A stretch of DNA of 64,000 nt from Paracentrotus lividus (lineage: Eukaryota; Echinodermata; Echinoidea; Camarodonta; Echinidae), in the NCBI GenBank assembly GCA_940671915.1, contig CALNVZ010003426.1:10809590-10873589 (forward strand), read 5' to 3'. Positions 1 through 12,535 of the stretch are shown here, piece after piece. Under the pieces are notes generated by a model. It was given only the letters and a program-made list of their open reading frames with translations. It was not told the DNA's origin and searched no databases. The position numbers and the translations under genes are program-made. Position 1 is the stretch's first letter; every line of letters starts with the position of its first letter.

Positions 1-1935
1 TACTTCAAACTCATTGTCTTTGTAGCTAATCACATATCCAGACCACCATTTGTCAATGCTGCTTGCATCCTCCCATTTTTGTGTAATCTTCCGATTACAA
101 TCAGTTCTGGATTCTTCAAAAGTCAACAACTTCACGAAAGTTTTCACACATGTTTTGATATTTCCTCCGACAAGATTTTCTTTAGGTCAGGACATTACAC
201 TTTGAAAGCGCATGCTTTCTGAAATATTGATGGCTTTGCGGAATTTTATTTGTCCGATGAGATACTTTTTTTGTGCCGTAATGGACTTGTCCAAATTGAT
301 ATTATTTACATCACATTCCACGCCATCGTTAATTACTTGTTCTATGATTTCCTTATTTTGTCTCTCTTTTCTTCTCCTTTTCTGTTAACAGTTTCTTCGT
401 GCTAGATTTTTGGCATTGATGTTCTTGATTACATTCTCTTTCTCCATTCTGTCTTTCTCTCTGACTGCTCTCCCCCTCTTCACAGCTGATTTGATTTTTC
501 TTTTTCTTTCTTCCACAGATTTACTTTGCAACCAGTCGCCGTGCTGTTTGATGAGAACATCACTTGGATTCTAATTTTCCTACGCTTATATTTCTGCTTT
601 GTGGAGGAGGGAACTGCCCTTGCAAATTTGCCTCTCCCCAGAATGTTTGTGGTGAACAAGAAAGAAGCGGTTTCAAGGAGTTCTGCAGAAGGGTGCCAGA
701 AGCGTCCACCTTCCAACCTGGTCGCTAAGCTGTCTGCGACCACACTATTAGACATTTCTTTGGACCATGTTTTAAGTAGTTCCGAATGAAAGGTAATCTA
801 TCTCATCGAGGTTTGTACATGAACGCTTGCCCGTCTGGCTCCACCTCTCAAAGATCGCACACCTATCCTGTAAGGAGGAACATATCTTCCGGATCATCTG
901 CCCACCTTGCCATTCTGTCAACTGCCTCCTGAAAGAGTGGATTCATTTCAAGGATTGTATCCACGAATTGACCATCCTCATCCATGCTCAGTTATTCTGT
1001 AGGCACAAATTGCAAGTGACAGAAATTACAGTTCTGCATGCGAGGGCGTCTTTAAGGTACTGTGAATTGTTCTCTTAGGGATTGGAACTCCCGTCTACTT
1101 TTTTTAAATAATTGACTAGATACGGCGTCATAACAAAAAACATATTTTAGCAGATTGGACAAAATATTAAATCTATTACCACACCATCTTGGGAGCGTTG
1201 TGAATGGGCATTTCACACTCTTGAGGTAAGCAGACAGCTCTACTCCACAACCTGTTCGAGCATTATGGAATAAGTCACCGGTTTTTTTCAATAGGCACAT
1301 CACACAACTTTCTCCTCCAGAAATATATAAATTTGGAAAAGATTCATCATTCTGGTGCAGAGTCTGTTCGCATGCCGTACCTAAGGTATCTAAAGGATGC
1401 ATCGAACATCGAAGCTGTGCCACTGGTACATCGGTGTATTCAGAAATTTTTCTATCAATACTAGTATTTACTGATGCACGGTCGGTCATGGTATTTTTTA
1501 CAGATTTGATTAGGGTGGGATCTGTGGCATTTATTGATTCAGTTATGGATTGAACATATCATCCCCTGTTCCCCCTGCCTGTCTTTTCATGCCAATTAAT
1601 AGTGTTTTTTGTCCAGATGCAAGTTCACACTCTACAAGATGGCCAACACGAGGTTTGCTAGTTCCATCATATTTAAGAGTTGCTGACATTTCAGGGGTGA
1701 AATGTTCGTTAATCTGATCCCGAGAGAGACTTTTTCATCTCGGATGCGAAACGACCTTGGGTTTGACGTGAAAGGTAGTTCACCCGAAATTGTTGAATCG
1801 CATACAGTTTCTGCTACAATTCGGATGGCATTGCTTACATTAGCCCTGCTACTCCAAGATTCTGTGAAATTAACGAGGACAGAGGATGAAATTGCTTGAG
1901 TATAATTTCTCAATAAGTAGACCCTATTTTAACAA
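1..1935 (-). pseudogene. Decayed DNA-transposon gene (transposase-like protein), C-terminal two thirds, runs off the left edge
   Basis: Read on the minus strand, a long coding relic can be followed across frames. In order it contains a block with YDGTSKPRVGHLVE (about 1680-1600), MTDRASVNTSIDRKISEY (about 1490), a Cys/His-rich stretch and LPRWCGNRFNILSNLLKY (about 1200-1140), MNPLFQEAVDRMARWADD (about 930), a block with VMFSSNSTAT (about 560), a basic KSVEERKRKIKSAVKRG segment, and a C-terminal WWSGYVISYKDNEFEV near base 20. The order and style match a repetitive transposon protein family I remember from fish and invertebrate genomes; I cannot name its superfamily with certainty. It is broken by a frameshift near 1545, another near 1690, and stops near 1052, 1000, 880 and 390, so it cannot make the full protein. 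The reading frame continues to the first bases of the window, so the end lies outside. Confidence 0.6.
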
Positions 1936-2429
1936 TTTTTGCATAAAGTTTATCAGCAAAAGATAACTTTCATCAACGATTATATACAAATTTGTTTCAA
2001 ATATCTGAAGTAAAGTTACTATTGGAACCACTATAAAGGGTAGTAGTTTTAATTTATTATTTTTGACTGCTGGTTGTAACTACAGTCAACCTTGCCTAAA
2101 TTGGAACTGTAGGCCTAAGGGTTGAAGAAATTGCCTGGATAATAAAAGTCAACTTATGAAGGCTGAAGGACAAGAATAAAGTAAAGAGAAGTTGATTTCA
2201 GAAGACCTTTTGCTTGGGTTATTATTCAACAGGCAAGGTGGGTTTTAAAAATGTATCTACACTTGTTTTTAAATGTTTGCTTTTTTGATATTCAGAATAT
2301 CTAGTAATATTTAAAATTTGCATTAAAAGTCTGTTGTTTTTAATTTTTTTTGTGATATACTCGAATATATATTTTCCTTCTTAAAATGTCACAAATATAA
2401 CCAAACCTGCAAGTAGTATGATGCTTCTC

Positions 2430-3294
2430 TTATTTCTGTAGCATATGTTGACCAATTTTAGTTTGGATTGTAGATGATCTTTCTGTGTCATGTTCAAGTT
2501 CATTGATCTTGTCTTTAAGTTGATTTATTTCTCTCTCATTGTTTGAAGTTTTTATGTTTCAGTCTGTTCATACATCTTTGCGTTCCGTCTTCTTTTCATT
2601 TGTTCATCAGTCAATTGTTTTTAAGACGCTTGATCTTTGTTTTGGTACGTTTCACCTGACCTCTAGCTTTCCCACACTGCATCCTCCATTCATCCCGCTG
2701 CTGTATTAGTCTTGTTATTTTCTCTTGTGATTCTTTTTTTTCCACCTTAGTGCTCCCAAACATCTCTTTGTACTATCCACCTCATGCTTATACCGTTTTA
2801 AGCTCTTTCTCCAATTCATAAATTCTGCCATTCTCAATTGATCTTTTCCTTGTTCTGGTACTGCAAGTACATGTCAACTGTTGTTCATTGTTATGACTAG
2901 GTGGTTCATCATTTTGATGTTTGTTGTTTGTCTTGGTTTGATCTGCCTGGACCTTGGTAGGTGCCTTGAACCCTTCTGCAAGAAAATCGTCGAGTAGTTT
3001 TTGTCCCTTTTCCGATCTTCGAGATTTACAAGGTAAGAATACCTTTTTTCAGCCATTCATTCCCATCCGTAGAGCTTCCACACTGCATGATGACTTTAGC
3101 TTATCTGTAAGGATGTCATGAATTCTGCTAATGGTAGTGGATGACCTTGAAAGAGGTACGGCAGGAGGTCGATTAGTAGGCCATGCTAAATTCGGATGGT
3201 TCAAGGTCCTCAAGCTCCTCCATCTCTTCTCTAAAAATATAAATGACGGAAATATAATGAGACTGTAATGTTTCAAACAAGAGAGAGCGCTCAA
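2430..3294 (-). pseudogene. Degenerate coiled-coil coding fragment, probably the N-terminal part of the same transposon
   Basis: The minus strand shows hydrophilic, heptad-like coding relics: GRIYELEKELKT near 2820, QEKITRLIQQRDEWRMQC near 2690, and INQLKDKINELEHDTERS near 2500. They are interrupted by several stops and frame changes. The upstream part (3294-3050) includes ISRIHDILTDKLKSS and a lysine/arginine-rich run. Order and strand are right for the N-terminal coiled coil of the decayed transposon gene ending at base 1, with an intron or deleted segment between about 2430 and 1935. The link is inferred from position and style only. Confidence 0.4.
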
Positions 3295-5326
3295 CCAGTT
3301 CGGTCGAGATAGAACCCCATGTACATATAATTTTATTATTTTTTCTTTTCACGATTTATGAATTCGGGATTAAAGCAAAGAAACTTGTGTGTGATGATAG
3401 GAAAGGGGCTTGGGGATCCCCGTCATTCGTCTTTATGTATGATATATTAAGGTCAGGACCCCCCCCCCCCCCCCCCACCTCCATTCTGGCGGTCAACAAT
3501 AAACGTAGGCCTATGCTCGTTCCGGATTCTTAGAGAAACCCCCGTATTTGGAGGAGAAGCGGTTTCAAAATTACCCCCCGGAGAGGACGCAGACCGGAGT
3601 CACACAATGAACCTACCGGGCCCATGCGTAAACATAATAGAGCCGCTTTTGTCCTCAGACTATTGGGTCCCCGAAATGCATTCAGTTCGATTTTCTTGGA
3701 TCTGCGCCTGTATATTATTACAGGCTTTTGGAATGGAAGTTGCATAAAAAATTACCCCCTATTACAGGCTTTTGGAGGGGGAGCCAGCAAAAATTTCCCT
3801 CAAAAAATTGAAAACTGCCCCTTATTAAAACAACAACCAAAAATGGTAAGAGGAAAATGCTAAAAGACCCCTATTTCAATGGTTTTTCGGGATTTTCCCC
3901 TACCTGAGCCCCTAAAATATCAAATATACCCCTTTTGCGGAGAAATCGGGACTACGTGTATGGACCAGCTGACAGTTGGGGGAGGGGGGTATCTCGCCAT
4001 TTTCTCCACTCAGCTCGATCCCATTTACGTCATCGACCTGCCCATTGATTTATCAGCCAAAATGGAATAATTGATTATAAGTTGCCCCAACAGAATATCA
4101 GTTTTGGTAAATTGCCATTTGGTCTGAACATACCAGTTTGGTCTCATACCACGCATGTACAGTGGTGGATCCATGATTTCATGAGGGAGGGGGGCGGGAC
4201 GGCGCGGGTGGGGCCAAAATGGGAATTTCAGTTCTGGTAGGCTTACACTTTTTTACGAGCGGGTGGTGGGGGGGGAGGAGTTGATCATTTTCCGAATATC
4301 AGCCATTTGTCGCCTATTGGGTAAGGTAAGTCGTTCACTCATGTCAGTCATCCCTCCCCCCCCACTTGTTCTTAAAGGCCTAAAATACCCCGATTTTAGG
4401 CATTTTTCTAAATTGGAATGGGGGGGGGGGGGCTCAGCCCCTCACTTTCAAAAATGCTCTGCAGCCCCTGCAACCAAATTCTATCAACTTTTTCCGAAAA
4501 CCATTAGGATGTAGGTTTTTTTTTCTTTTTTTTCTTCTGGTTTTGTTATAGTCTATAGGGCCTAAATTGGGCCTCGTGCATAATTATGCTGATCTGAGGC
4601 TTTGGTGACCGGAAATAAGGGATTCAGTTATGTTAGTCGTTTTTTTTGTCCAGATTTCATGGAATTCGGGTTATTACTCGACCTTCAAATTGAAACACTG
4701 ATGATACCCCCCCACCCCCCCCCCCCCCCCCCCACCCCCACCCCGCTTCGAAAATATAAGAACACAGCAAATCTATTTTTAAGAAATAACTCCCGCGCCT
4801 TGATCACGCTACACATTAAAGTTCGGATCTTCGTAAACAACGGGAGGTGTATGAAGTTAGCGTGGCAAACTCCTCCAAATGACCGCTTGCAGGCTAAAAT
4901 CTCCTAAATTGTAAGTGTGAGATGTTACAAAATATGTTGTGATGAAGTCAGTAATGAATGTTGAATAATAATACAAGTAATTTATCTTTAAAACGGCTAT
5001 TTGTATGTTCGTATTTGTGACCGCCTGAGTCAGTGAGTGGGACTGTGCGGTGAGTGACTGTGCTGAGCTGTGTGACCAGTTGTGTATAAAGTACCCGGGG
5101 AGATGACCCACGCCTGGCGGAGCGGCGCGGCGCCGTGCCATTTGATGATGTTGATGATGGGGATCCATGGCATGAAAAGGCAATGTCTGCAATTTGCGAC
5201 CGTGTAATTTACTAAAAACCTGTTGACTATATAATTTTATTCTTGTAATAACTGCTCTAATGACAATGTTATCGCTAATAATTCTAATATTAAGGAGTTT
5301 AATAGACCAACATGACCAAGGCAAGT
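3295..5326. other. Gene-free stretch with many poly-C/poly-G runs
   Basis: No exon-like frame was seen. The stretch is full of C and G homopolymers (for example 3459-3477, 4186-4205, 4420-4432, 4707-4733) embedded in short repeated phrases about CCCCTATTACAGG and TTTTGGAGGGG (3530-3790). It reads as accumulated repeat debris. The short frames here arise from the homopolymers. Confidence 0.5.
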
Positions 5327-5536
5327 TACTGTATAATATATAAGCCAATATTTTCGCGTCCAGATATTTTCGCGATTTTGGACTAGTTGGGGAAATTCGC
5401 GGGAGCAAAATTTCGCGATTTTGGTGATGACTTCATTACTATAAATAGCCTTGTACTAAAGTGGAAATTTTCGCGATGACCAACTCCCGAAATTCGCGAA
5501 AATAAAGTCATCGCGAAAATAACCACTTATACAGTA
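5327..5536. mobile_element. MITE, TACTGTATAAG family, copy 1 (CpG-rich TTTCGCGA type)
   Basis: A 210-bp element bounded by TACTGTATAA and its inverse CTTATACAGTA. It is packed with TTTTCGCGA-type palindromes and contains ACTATAAATAGCC near the middle. Two other copies lie at 41578-41709 and 53407-53595. There is no coding capacity. The CpG-rich core stands out from the AT-rich flanks. Confidence 0.75.
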
Positions 5537-5965
5537 ACTGAAAATCCCATGACATTTTTGCAAGAAAGTGTTAGACTTGCTAGATTAATTAATTTGAGTC
5601 ATTTAGCAAGAAAAAAACTTGTTCACTGGGTTCCGTGTTTCATGTTGTTTTTATAATATATTGGGTATTGACTAAACTAAGACAGTTCACAGTATTTAGA
5701 TCTACAGGACAGACAACATTTGAGCCTTCCAAATTGAATGCAAAAATATTTTTTCTGGCTCATTTTTGCATCAATTGGAGGCCTATAGACTAATTTATAA
5801 AACTGTCACTTTATATTTATTGCATTGATTTGTTCTCACTCAATCCGCGTTAACAAATGAGGGTGTGTTGCAGGTATTGTACACAATGAAATATTGCGAT
5901 CTCGTTTACGCCTTTACGGCCTGAAAAACTCGGGCTCTGATTAAGATTAGTCCTCATTGTAATCC

Positions 5966-6262
5966 CCTCTGAGGACAGAGAGCTACCATTGCGCGTGCTG
6001 TTCAAAATGCAGTGTACATAGCCGAGTGTGTTTTTCGGTGATCATCTTATAGATCTATAAGATTATCAAAGTTCCACTAATATCGCATCTGGAAGTAGAT
6101 TTTCTCTAGAAATTGTCCTTTTTGATGCCCAACTGTCTTGTTGAAGTTCTGTTTTGGGGGTTTCTGTAAGATTTTCCCATGAAATTTGGGGAAATTTAAC
6201 AGAGAATATAGCACTGCATTTTGAACAGCTCACGCAATGGAAGCTCTCTGTCTTCAGAGATA
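5966..6262. repeat. Foldback element with ~50-bp inverted ends
   Basis: The left end (CTCTGAGGACAGAGAGCT, then TGTTCAAAATGCAGTG to about 6014) is repeated in inverse orientation at 6207-6262 with few mismatches. The interior is about 190 bp and has no reading frame. It looks like a non-autonomous inverted-repeat element; no second copy was noticed in this window. Confidence 0.6.
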
Positions 6263-6269
6263 TACACGA

Positions 6270-7747
6270 TGAAGACAGAGCAGCCTCGGTCTAGATAAAC
6301 ATGTGAACGTACATTGAACTTTGACAGAAACTAAAAGTTGGGGGTTGGAGCTCATCGTGAATGCTATCACAAATGCATTACTGGCCTTCACAAAATATGT
6401 GGCTGCAACTTGCCGCTGAAATGCCATATAATTTGTGCAATAGTGATACTGAAGACAGAAGTGAACTTCAACTAATCTGATGACCAGTGCTAAAATTCAC
6501 TAATTCTGAAATAAAACATAGCAAATATAAGGGCTTTTAATACCAAAGAGTGATGAGTTTGAATTTTATAGTGCAGGGAATAATTTTCCTGGTATCGCAT
6601 CGCAATTTGCTACGCATTTTTGTATGATTGCTACACAAAATTTCTTTTGTGTAGCAACTATTTTACATAGGACTGTACATACTTCGTTCAAAGTATTTCG
6701 CCATCCACCCAAAACTGCTAATCAAATTTGAGAAGTAAAATTATTCCCTGTAGTGTGGCAATCACAAGCTTACAAGAACCAGAATGGGCAGGGCGGATGT
6801 GCCCAAATGTTGTTCGTATGCAAATGGTGTCCGTGCATATTTACTGTTTATTGTTTATTGTGTGGGAGCTCTTACCATTCGGGGCTGATGAAGTCACAAT
6901 CAGGGAGTTCCTTTTTTCATACAAACCTTCATGTTGTAGGGGAAAACATAAACATTTATGAACAAATAAACCTAAAATGATACTGGCATCTTTGTTCCAT
7001 CCTAAACTAAATGACGGGCCATTCAAAACTCTTTTACTGGCACACATCACACATCACCCACTTTATACACAGCGCTACTATAATACTCCACCTTGGAAAG
7101 TTGTTAAAGTAGCTTTTTGGGTGCAACATGTTTAGGGTTCAAGATTGTCCAATATTTATTTTTTTTTTTTTTGTGCCAAAATATGTGATTTAGACGGGTT
7201 GTACTTTTCACTGAATGCTATTATCCATCGCTTTCAATCACTTTTTTTTTAAATAGCCTAAAACAGCTGCTCAGGAATATACATAGATCTACACATTGTA
7301 TTTATGTCAGGGAAATTCCTTACTTTTCCCCTGTAGATGAAAACATGATAATCTATTCGAGAGTTGGTTGCCCTGGAATGCTTAGAAGTATTCTTTGGGT
7401 ACAAGCATTCTTTAGAATTAGTACCACGTCTGACTGCGCATAGCACTCCGTAACTTGCAGATCTCAAATCCTAAAAAGACTAAATAGATCGGTGGTAACT
7501 TTCAAAGATTGTACAAAATCATAAGTTTTTCAAGCCTTTTGGATCTTGGTAGAGTGTCCAACTTCTAATACCTCAAAGACTTTGCTAAATGCTATTAGGA
7601 AGAGAAATACTTTTGTAAGTCACAAGTAAAAAAAATGTCAAAATATGCTTGGAATTTGCCACCCATGACACACCTCCGGACGTGCAACATATTTCTGCCA
7701 CAGAATGAATGAGGTCGAATCATGAATCATAATCTGTATTTGGAATC
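6270..7747. other. No gene or clear repeat recognised
   Basis: AT-rich intergenic DNA with poly-T runs near 7160 and 7245. The open frames here are short, overlap on both strands, have no splice context and match nothing I recognise. Confidence 0.5.
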
Positions 7748-7749
7748 TA

Positions 7750-8193
7750 CAGTCTGTATCAAACAAAATGGTACAAGTGGAAAACATTTTTTTATGGTAT
7801 GAAGATTAATAACAGCCTGCTATTATTAAGTATTTTCATAAAGCAGGAAGATCAGACTTTCACCTGCAATTTTTTTTCATCACATTTGGTGTTGTAATTT
7901 TTGAAATATGACTAGTTTTCTACAATCAAGAAAAATCCATTTTTCGCACTTCGTCCCATGCCTTTGTGTATAGGTTTCGCATGATGGCCATGAAGTGCTC
8001 AATTTCGATTTGTTTCTCGTCGCACAAAATTTAGCATAACTTTTGTTTTAGGAAAGCAAATTATACAAAACAAAGCGCATCTGCAAGGAAAATCTTTCGG
8101 CTTTATTTTGGTACCACATACACACATTATTTGAAAAATTTCACACCTAAATAATTTTTTTCCGACTGTACCATTTTTTTTGGACACAGACTG
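7750..8193 (+). mobile_element. MITE, CAGTCTGTGTC family, copy 1, TA target site
   Basis: About 444 bp, starting CAGTCTGTATCAAA and ending with the inverse GGACACAGACTG, flanked by TA on both sides. Collinear, well-conserved copies in inverted orientation occur at 50445-50905 and 52735-53163. The short inverted ends and TA flanks fit a non-autonomous Tc1/mariner-like element. No coding frame is conserved between copies. Confidence 0.75.
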
Positions 8194-8219
8194 TAGTAGT
8201 GGAATGAGAGCATTTTATA

Positions 8220-8560
8220 TTCTGGTAGGGTGGAGAAACTAGACTCAAAACTCACTGTCTGTGTCAAATGAGAGCGGCTGCACTTCTTCTTGTGTTTTAA
8301 CTCTCTTTTCTTAGAAAAATTTTGTTTTTTCTTTTCTTGCTTTCTTTCTTTTTCTTTTTCTTGTTTTGTTGTTGTTGAAAGTACTAGTCATTTTAATAAC
8401 GAACATCAAAAGACTAAAACTCACTGTCTGTGTCAAATGAGAGCAGCCGCACTGCTTCTTTTGTTTTGTTTTTCTCTCTTTTCTTAGAAAAATTTTGTCT
8501 TTTCTTTCTTTCTTTTTCTTTTTCTTGTTTTGTTGTTGTTGAAAGTACTAGTAAAACAAA
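8220..8560 (+). repeat. Two tandem copies of a ~160-bp pyrimidine-rich unit
   Basis: The unit starting CTCACTGTCTGTGTCAAATG is present at about 8251 and again at about 8419. Both copies run through a TTTCTTTCTTTTTC tract and end in GTTGTTGTTGAAAGTACTAG. The second copy is shorter, mainly through loss in the pyrimidine tract. It looks like a recent local tandem duplication. Confidence 0.7.
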
Positions 8561-8664
8561 CAACAAAAGGCAGAACTTTTGGGGCAAAGTATACATATGA
8601 TCATGAGTGAATCTAGTCTTCAACTCTGACTCAGCAAAAACCATGGGTTTGTGCCTGCAAACTA

Positions 8665-9336
8665 CAAGTGCGTCCCAAAAAGAACTATACACTTTTGAAA
8701 TGGCTATCAAATAAAAAATATATGATTTTTGGGGAAAAGGTGTGTATACATGTATATGTATTTGCTCATATCCTCAACTATCATTATGACACAAAAAATT
8801 ATGAAAATAACGCATTCTTCAGTGAGCAATGCCCACTTTTGTGAAGGACACAAAAAACAGCCTGTGCAGGAATTCGCTTTTCATTTATCACCTTTGTATG
8901 GCACGCCAAGAGGGAATCAAAGAATAATGGAATGACTCAGCTAACAGAGTAAAAGATATACCGAAAGTCAGAAATAAACAATAAAAATTATACACAATTT
9001 TTTTTCTTCACCATTTTGTTTTCATATCATTGATTTTTGCTTTGAATTCAGTTTATTTTGTCTTTGTTGGCTGATTTATTCCATCATTGCTTGAATCCCT
9101 CTTGGCGTGCCATACAAAGGTGATAAATGAATATCGAATTTGTGCGCAGACTAATTTTTGTATCCTACACAAAAGTGGGCATTGTTCACTGAAGAATAGG
9201 TTATTTTCTGATTTTTTTTGGTGTCATAATGATAGGTGAGGATATGAGCTCTATATCTAAACTTTTTCCCCAAGAACCATATTTGTTTATTTGGTAGCCA
9301 TTTCAAAAGTGTATAGTTCTTTTTGGGACGCACTGT
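8665..9336. mobile_element. Long foldback element, GTGCGTCCCAAAAAG ends
   Basis: The left arm (about 8668-8926) and right arm (about 9085-9334) are inverse copies. Both include ACTATACACTTTTGAAATGG at the ends and CCTCTTGGCGTGCCATAC near the centre. Arms are about 250 bp around a ~155-bp AT-rich core. The end motif resembles mariner-type termini of the CAGTGTGTCCC kind also seen at 9557 and 9893. There is no coding frame. Confidence 0.75.
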
Positions 9337-9399
9337 TACTGTAGAATGAGAGTTAGACTGGAATGTGCCTGAGGTCTAGACAAGGCCAAGGGGTCATCA

Positions 9400-9920
9400 C
9401 CACTCACATTCCTAAGGCTCCCTTGAGTTATTTTATCAATCTGAACTAACTCTAGATAAGGCTAATCTGGCATTGATCTTGAGGACTGATGATATACACT
9501 TGTTCCAATTGGTCATCTCCATTTACACATCCTCCCAAGTCCAGCCCTAAAAGTACAGTGTGTCCCCCAAAAATGTAAACATTAATTTGAGACCCTTTAA
9601 AAAAAACTTAAAATGTAACCATATACATGTATGTATATATATTTTTTTTCCATGAGTTACAACATGTACATGTATCTCATATGATTTTATTTAAAATATT
9701 CAAAGTTAAAATGGATTCCCTCCTCGATTATTTATCATGTTTGCCTTGAATGCCTCTGCCCAAATTACTTTGAAATAATCCTTTGAGTTGTTTTATCTGA
9801 AATAACTCTAAATAATGCTAATCTGGCATTGATATTTAGGACTGATGATGGTCATCTCATTTTACACGTAGCCCAGACCCTGTACAGTGTGTCCCAGAAA
9901 AACATAGGCTTATACCCAAA
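9400..9920 (+). repeat. Direct duplication ending in ACAGTGTGTCCC
   Basis: Two collinear segments, about 9420-9580 and 9775-9905, share GCTAATCTGGCATTGAT, GGACTGATGAT and a final TACAGTGTGTCCC followed by an A-rich run. This looks like two copies of a mobile-element end arranged head to tail. No frame is maintained. Confidence 0.6.
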
Positions 9921-10894
9921 TTTGAGACCTAACATACCGGTATGTAGGAGATTTTGATGTAGGATAATAAGCCCAAAGGCTCAGCAGGCATCCATGTGGT
10001 ATATACCGGACATAATAATTCTCATGAAATGTTTATAAATGACCCTTTTCCACTTATTGTATATGTTTTACAGCGTTTGTTTGTTCTCATTATTTTGTTT
10101 GTATCGAATATTTAGTGCTTGAGCATTTTAAAAGAAACATTGTATAGGGAAGCTTTTTTTAAGGAAACAGAGCTGTAAATATTTTTTAACATGTGTCAGT
10201 AATGAAAAGAAATCAAGTATTAAAGTTATGATTGTTATAAAGTTGATATTTTTAACTTGGTTGTTGTTTCTGTCTTTGTAGATTACATATTACACTTTAG
10301 TTAGAAAAGAATTCTCATTCTTATTTGTTAAAAAAAAATTAATGTGCCAGTGTTTTCAATTAAAAATATAAAGGTGATCAAAAATAGCAATTACGAATTT
10401 CCGTCATGATACGGTCATCTTTCTGATTTTTGACCTGCTTGTGAACTGTGAGGCAAAGCTTATTTCCTTGTCTTCGAAATCCAAAGATTTTTATGCAGAT
10501 AAGCTTATTTGTGCTGACTTTTCAGCCGCTTTGCAAATATTTGTGTCACTGTAACGGTTTATTCAATTGCTTGGTATTCAAACTATGCTGTATCCAGGAA
10601 GACTTATTTTGTATAGTAGGAGTGCCCAAGTCTGCGCAGTGCAAAGACGTGTGCAATTTTAATAGAACAAAACCCGCAACTAACATTAATTTTCAATCTT
10701 AACATCAGCAATTCATTTTGATACCAAAAAACTGTAAAAATGACAAATAAAGAGTAATTTTCAGTTAGCTTCATTTGTTACCCTGAAAATCTTAAATGTT
10801 TTGTCTGAAGTTGAAACTCTAAAACTGCGTGCAAAATGTGTTTGTGCGCAGACATGGCAATGTAAAAGGATGCAGTTAAACATTTAAGAAGAAT

Positions 10895-11050
10895 TCATAC
10901 CATAATTGATTGAAAAGCTCATTTTGATCATAATTATAAACATTGCTCAGTCTGGAATCCCTTGAAATTCACAAGCCAATTTGCTTGCTTTATTATTGTG
11001 ATACGTCGTCCGTGTATCTGCAATTTCATATCCAGAGTTTGTAAGCCGTT
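10895..11050. repeat. Dispersed repeat, copy 1 of 3
   Basis: The segment with ATAATTATAAACATTGCTCA, AGTCTGGAAT and AATTTGCTTGCTTTA is related to 47530-47650 (same orientation) and 26060-26215 (opposite orientation). It is noncoding. Flanking DNA from 9920 to 11560 otherwise shows nothing I recognise. Confidence 0.55.
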
Positions 11051-11560
11051 TCTGTAACGCTTTTCGAACAATATCCTTCCGATTCATTTGATTTACAATT
11101 CATTTTCAAACCGTTCAGCACAGTTCTGATGTAGCCTACACGTTCAAATGGGAAACGATTGGGTCTTTTTGAGCATTTGTATGATCTATTTAAGGTAATC
11201 TCTAGACTCAATTTAGGTTTGATCGTACATGTAGTAGACTTTGTACCCTGTACTATTTAGCTGGTAATCATTTTTTAATTCTCTATTGTGACCTTTTTAT
11301 GCACTTTGTAGATTTTCCCACATTAGTGCAATCAGATTTTTCTGTCAAAACATTCCATGTACATGTTTTTGATATCTATTTCCCTTATTTCACCTTGACA
11401 TTGTGCCACCCACTTGAATTCAGGCAATAAAAGAATCAACTGTCATCCATAAAAATATTTCTTTATCAATTGAATCATAACACCTGGCTGACCTTACACC
11501 TGAGTAATTCCTGTTTCACTTCTAACATTGCAAAAGTCATACCGGGTGGAGAGAGAGAGA

Positions 11561-12301
11561 AGGTGGATTCACACCTGCCCGATCTGGAAAAGTTCCCGTA
11601 ATCTCTGATCGGGTATTTTTACCCCGATCACAAACTAATTTTGTAAGTGTGAAACCAAACTACGCATAATATTCCTGAAGATAAAAAATTCCCGTAAATT
11701 AGTAGGTACTTTGTCGAAACTACGCGTAGTTTTGCCAAGGTCGTGGGAACTTTTGTAGTGTGAACATAAATTACGGGAACTTTATGTTCCCCCTTTCTTT
11801 TTTTCTTATGTATTTCTTTTTTTTCTCCTTCTTTCTTCTCGTTCCTTATGTATTTCTTTGTTTTTCCTTCTCTCCCCGCTTTTCTTATGTATTTCTTTGT
11901 TTTTCCTTCCCTTTTCTCGTTCCTTATGTATTTCTTTGTTTTTCCTTCTTTCCCCGCTTTTTAAAAAATGTATTTCTTTGTTTTTTCCTTCTTTCTTCTC
12001 TTTCCTTATGTATTTCTTAATTTTCTTTCTTTCTTTTCATTCCTTATGTATTTCTTTGTTTTTCCTTCTTTCTTTTCGTTCCTTATGTATTTCTTTGTTT
12101 TTCCTTCTTTCCCCGCTGTTCTTATGCATTTCTTTGTTTTTCCTATTTTTTTCCCCTTGTTTATAACTTTGGGTAGTTTCCCTGGAAAAGACGATTCGGG
12201 CAGGTGTGAACACAAAACACAATTTACGGGTATTTTGGTGATTGAAACAGTTCTCGTAAATTACGAGAATTTTTCCTGATCGGGTAGGTGTGAATCCACC
12301 T
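11561..12301. mobile_element. Foldback element (AGGTGGATTCACACCTGCCC ends) carrying an internal minisatellite
   Basis: The left end starts AGGTGGATTCACACCTGCCC; the right end is its inverse (GGTAGGTGTGAATCCACCT). Subterminal ACGGGAAC, TAATTTACGGG and GATCGGG blocks occur in both arms. The central half is a ~39-bp tandem repeat, described separately. GA-repeat tracts (GAGAGAGAGA) abut both outer ends, so it appears inserted in a small GA microsatellite. Confidence 0.75.
11804..12160 (+). repeat. Minisatellite, ~39-bp unit, nine copies
   Basis: The unit contains TTATGTATTTCTTTGTTTTT plus a variable CCTTCTTTC-type tail. The ATGTATTTCTT core recurs at about 11808, 11849, 11888, 11926, 11968, 12009, 12047, 12085 and, as ATGCATTTCTT, 12125. 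Open frames through it only translate the repeat. Isolated related monomers occur near 36741-36785 and 57178-57205. Confidence 0.85.
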
Positions 12302-12535
12302 ATTGAGAGAGAGAGATAAAGAAGATATTTCACTAGACCAAAAATTTGAAAGAGCACACTTGTCTTTACGATGTACATGTAGGGGGATCAATAATTCAGA
12401 ATTACACGTTTTTATACCATATTGCTTTTTATTCCCTCGGGTTGCGTCATCATTTTGCAGTGTAGGTAAAGTAAAATACTAATTTTTCTCGTTTTTGACT
12501 AGTGGATCAGGGGGAAAATCTGACATGTTATCTGA

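Noticed and set aside
1052-1489. A functional 145-residue Cys-rich protein
   Set aside because: The same-strand homology-like blocks continue beyond both ends of this frame across frameshifts and stops, so it is one surviving piece of a decayed transposon gene.
11760-12279. Overlapping plus-strand frames rich in Phe, Leu, Ser, Tyr (membrane-protein look)
   Set aside because: All three frames are translations of the ~39-bp TTATGTATTTCTTTG minisatellite inside a foldback element.
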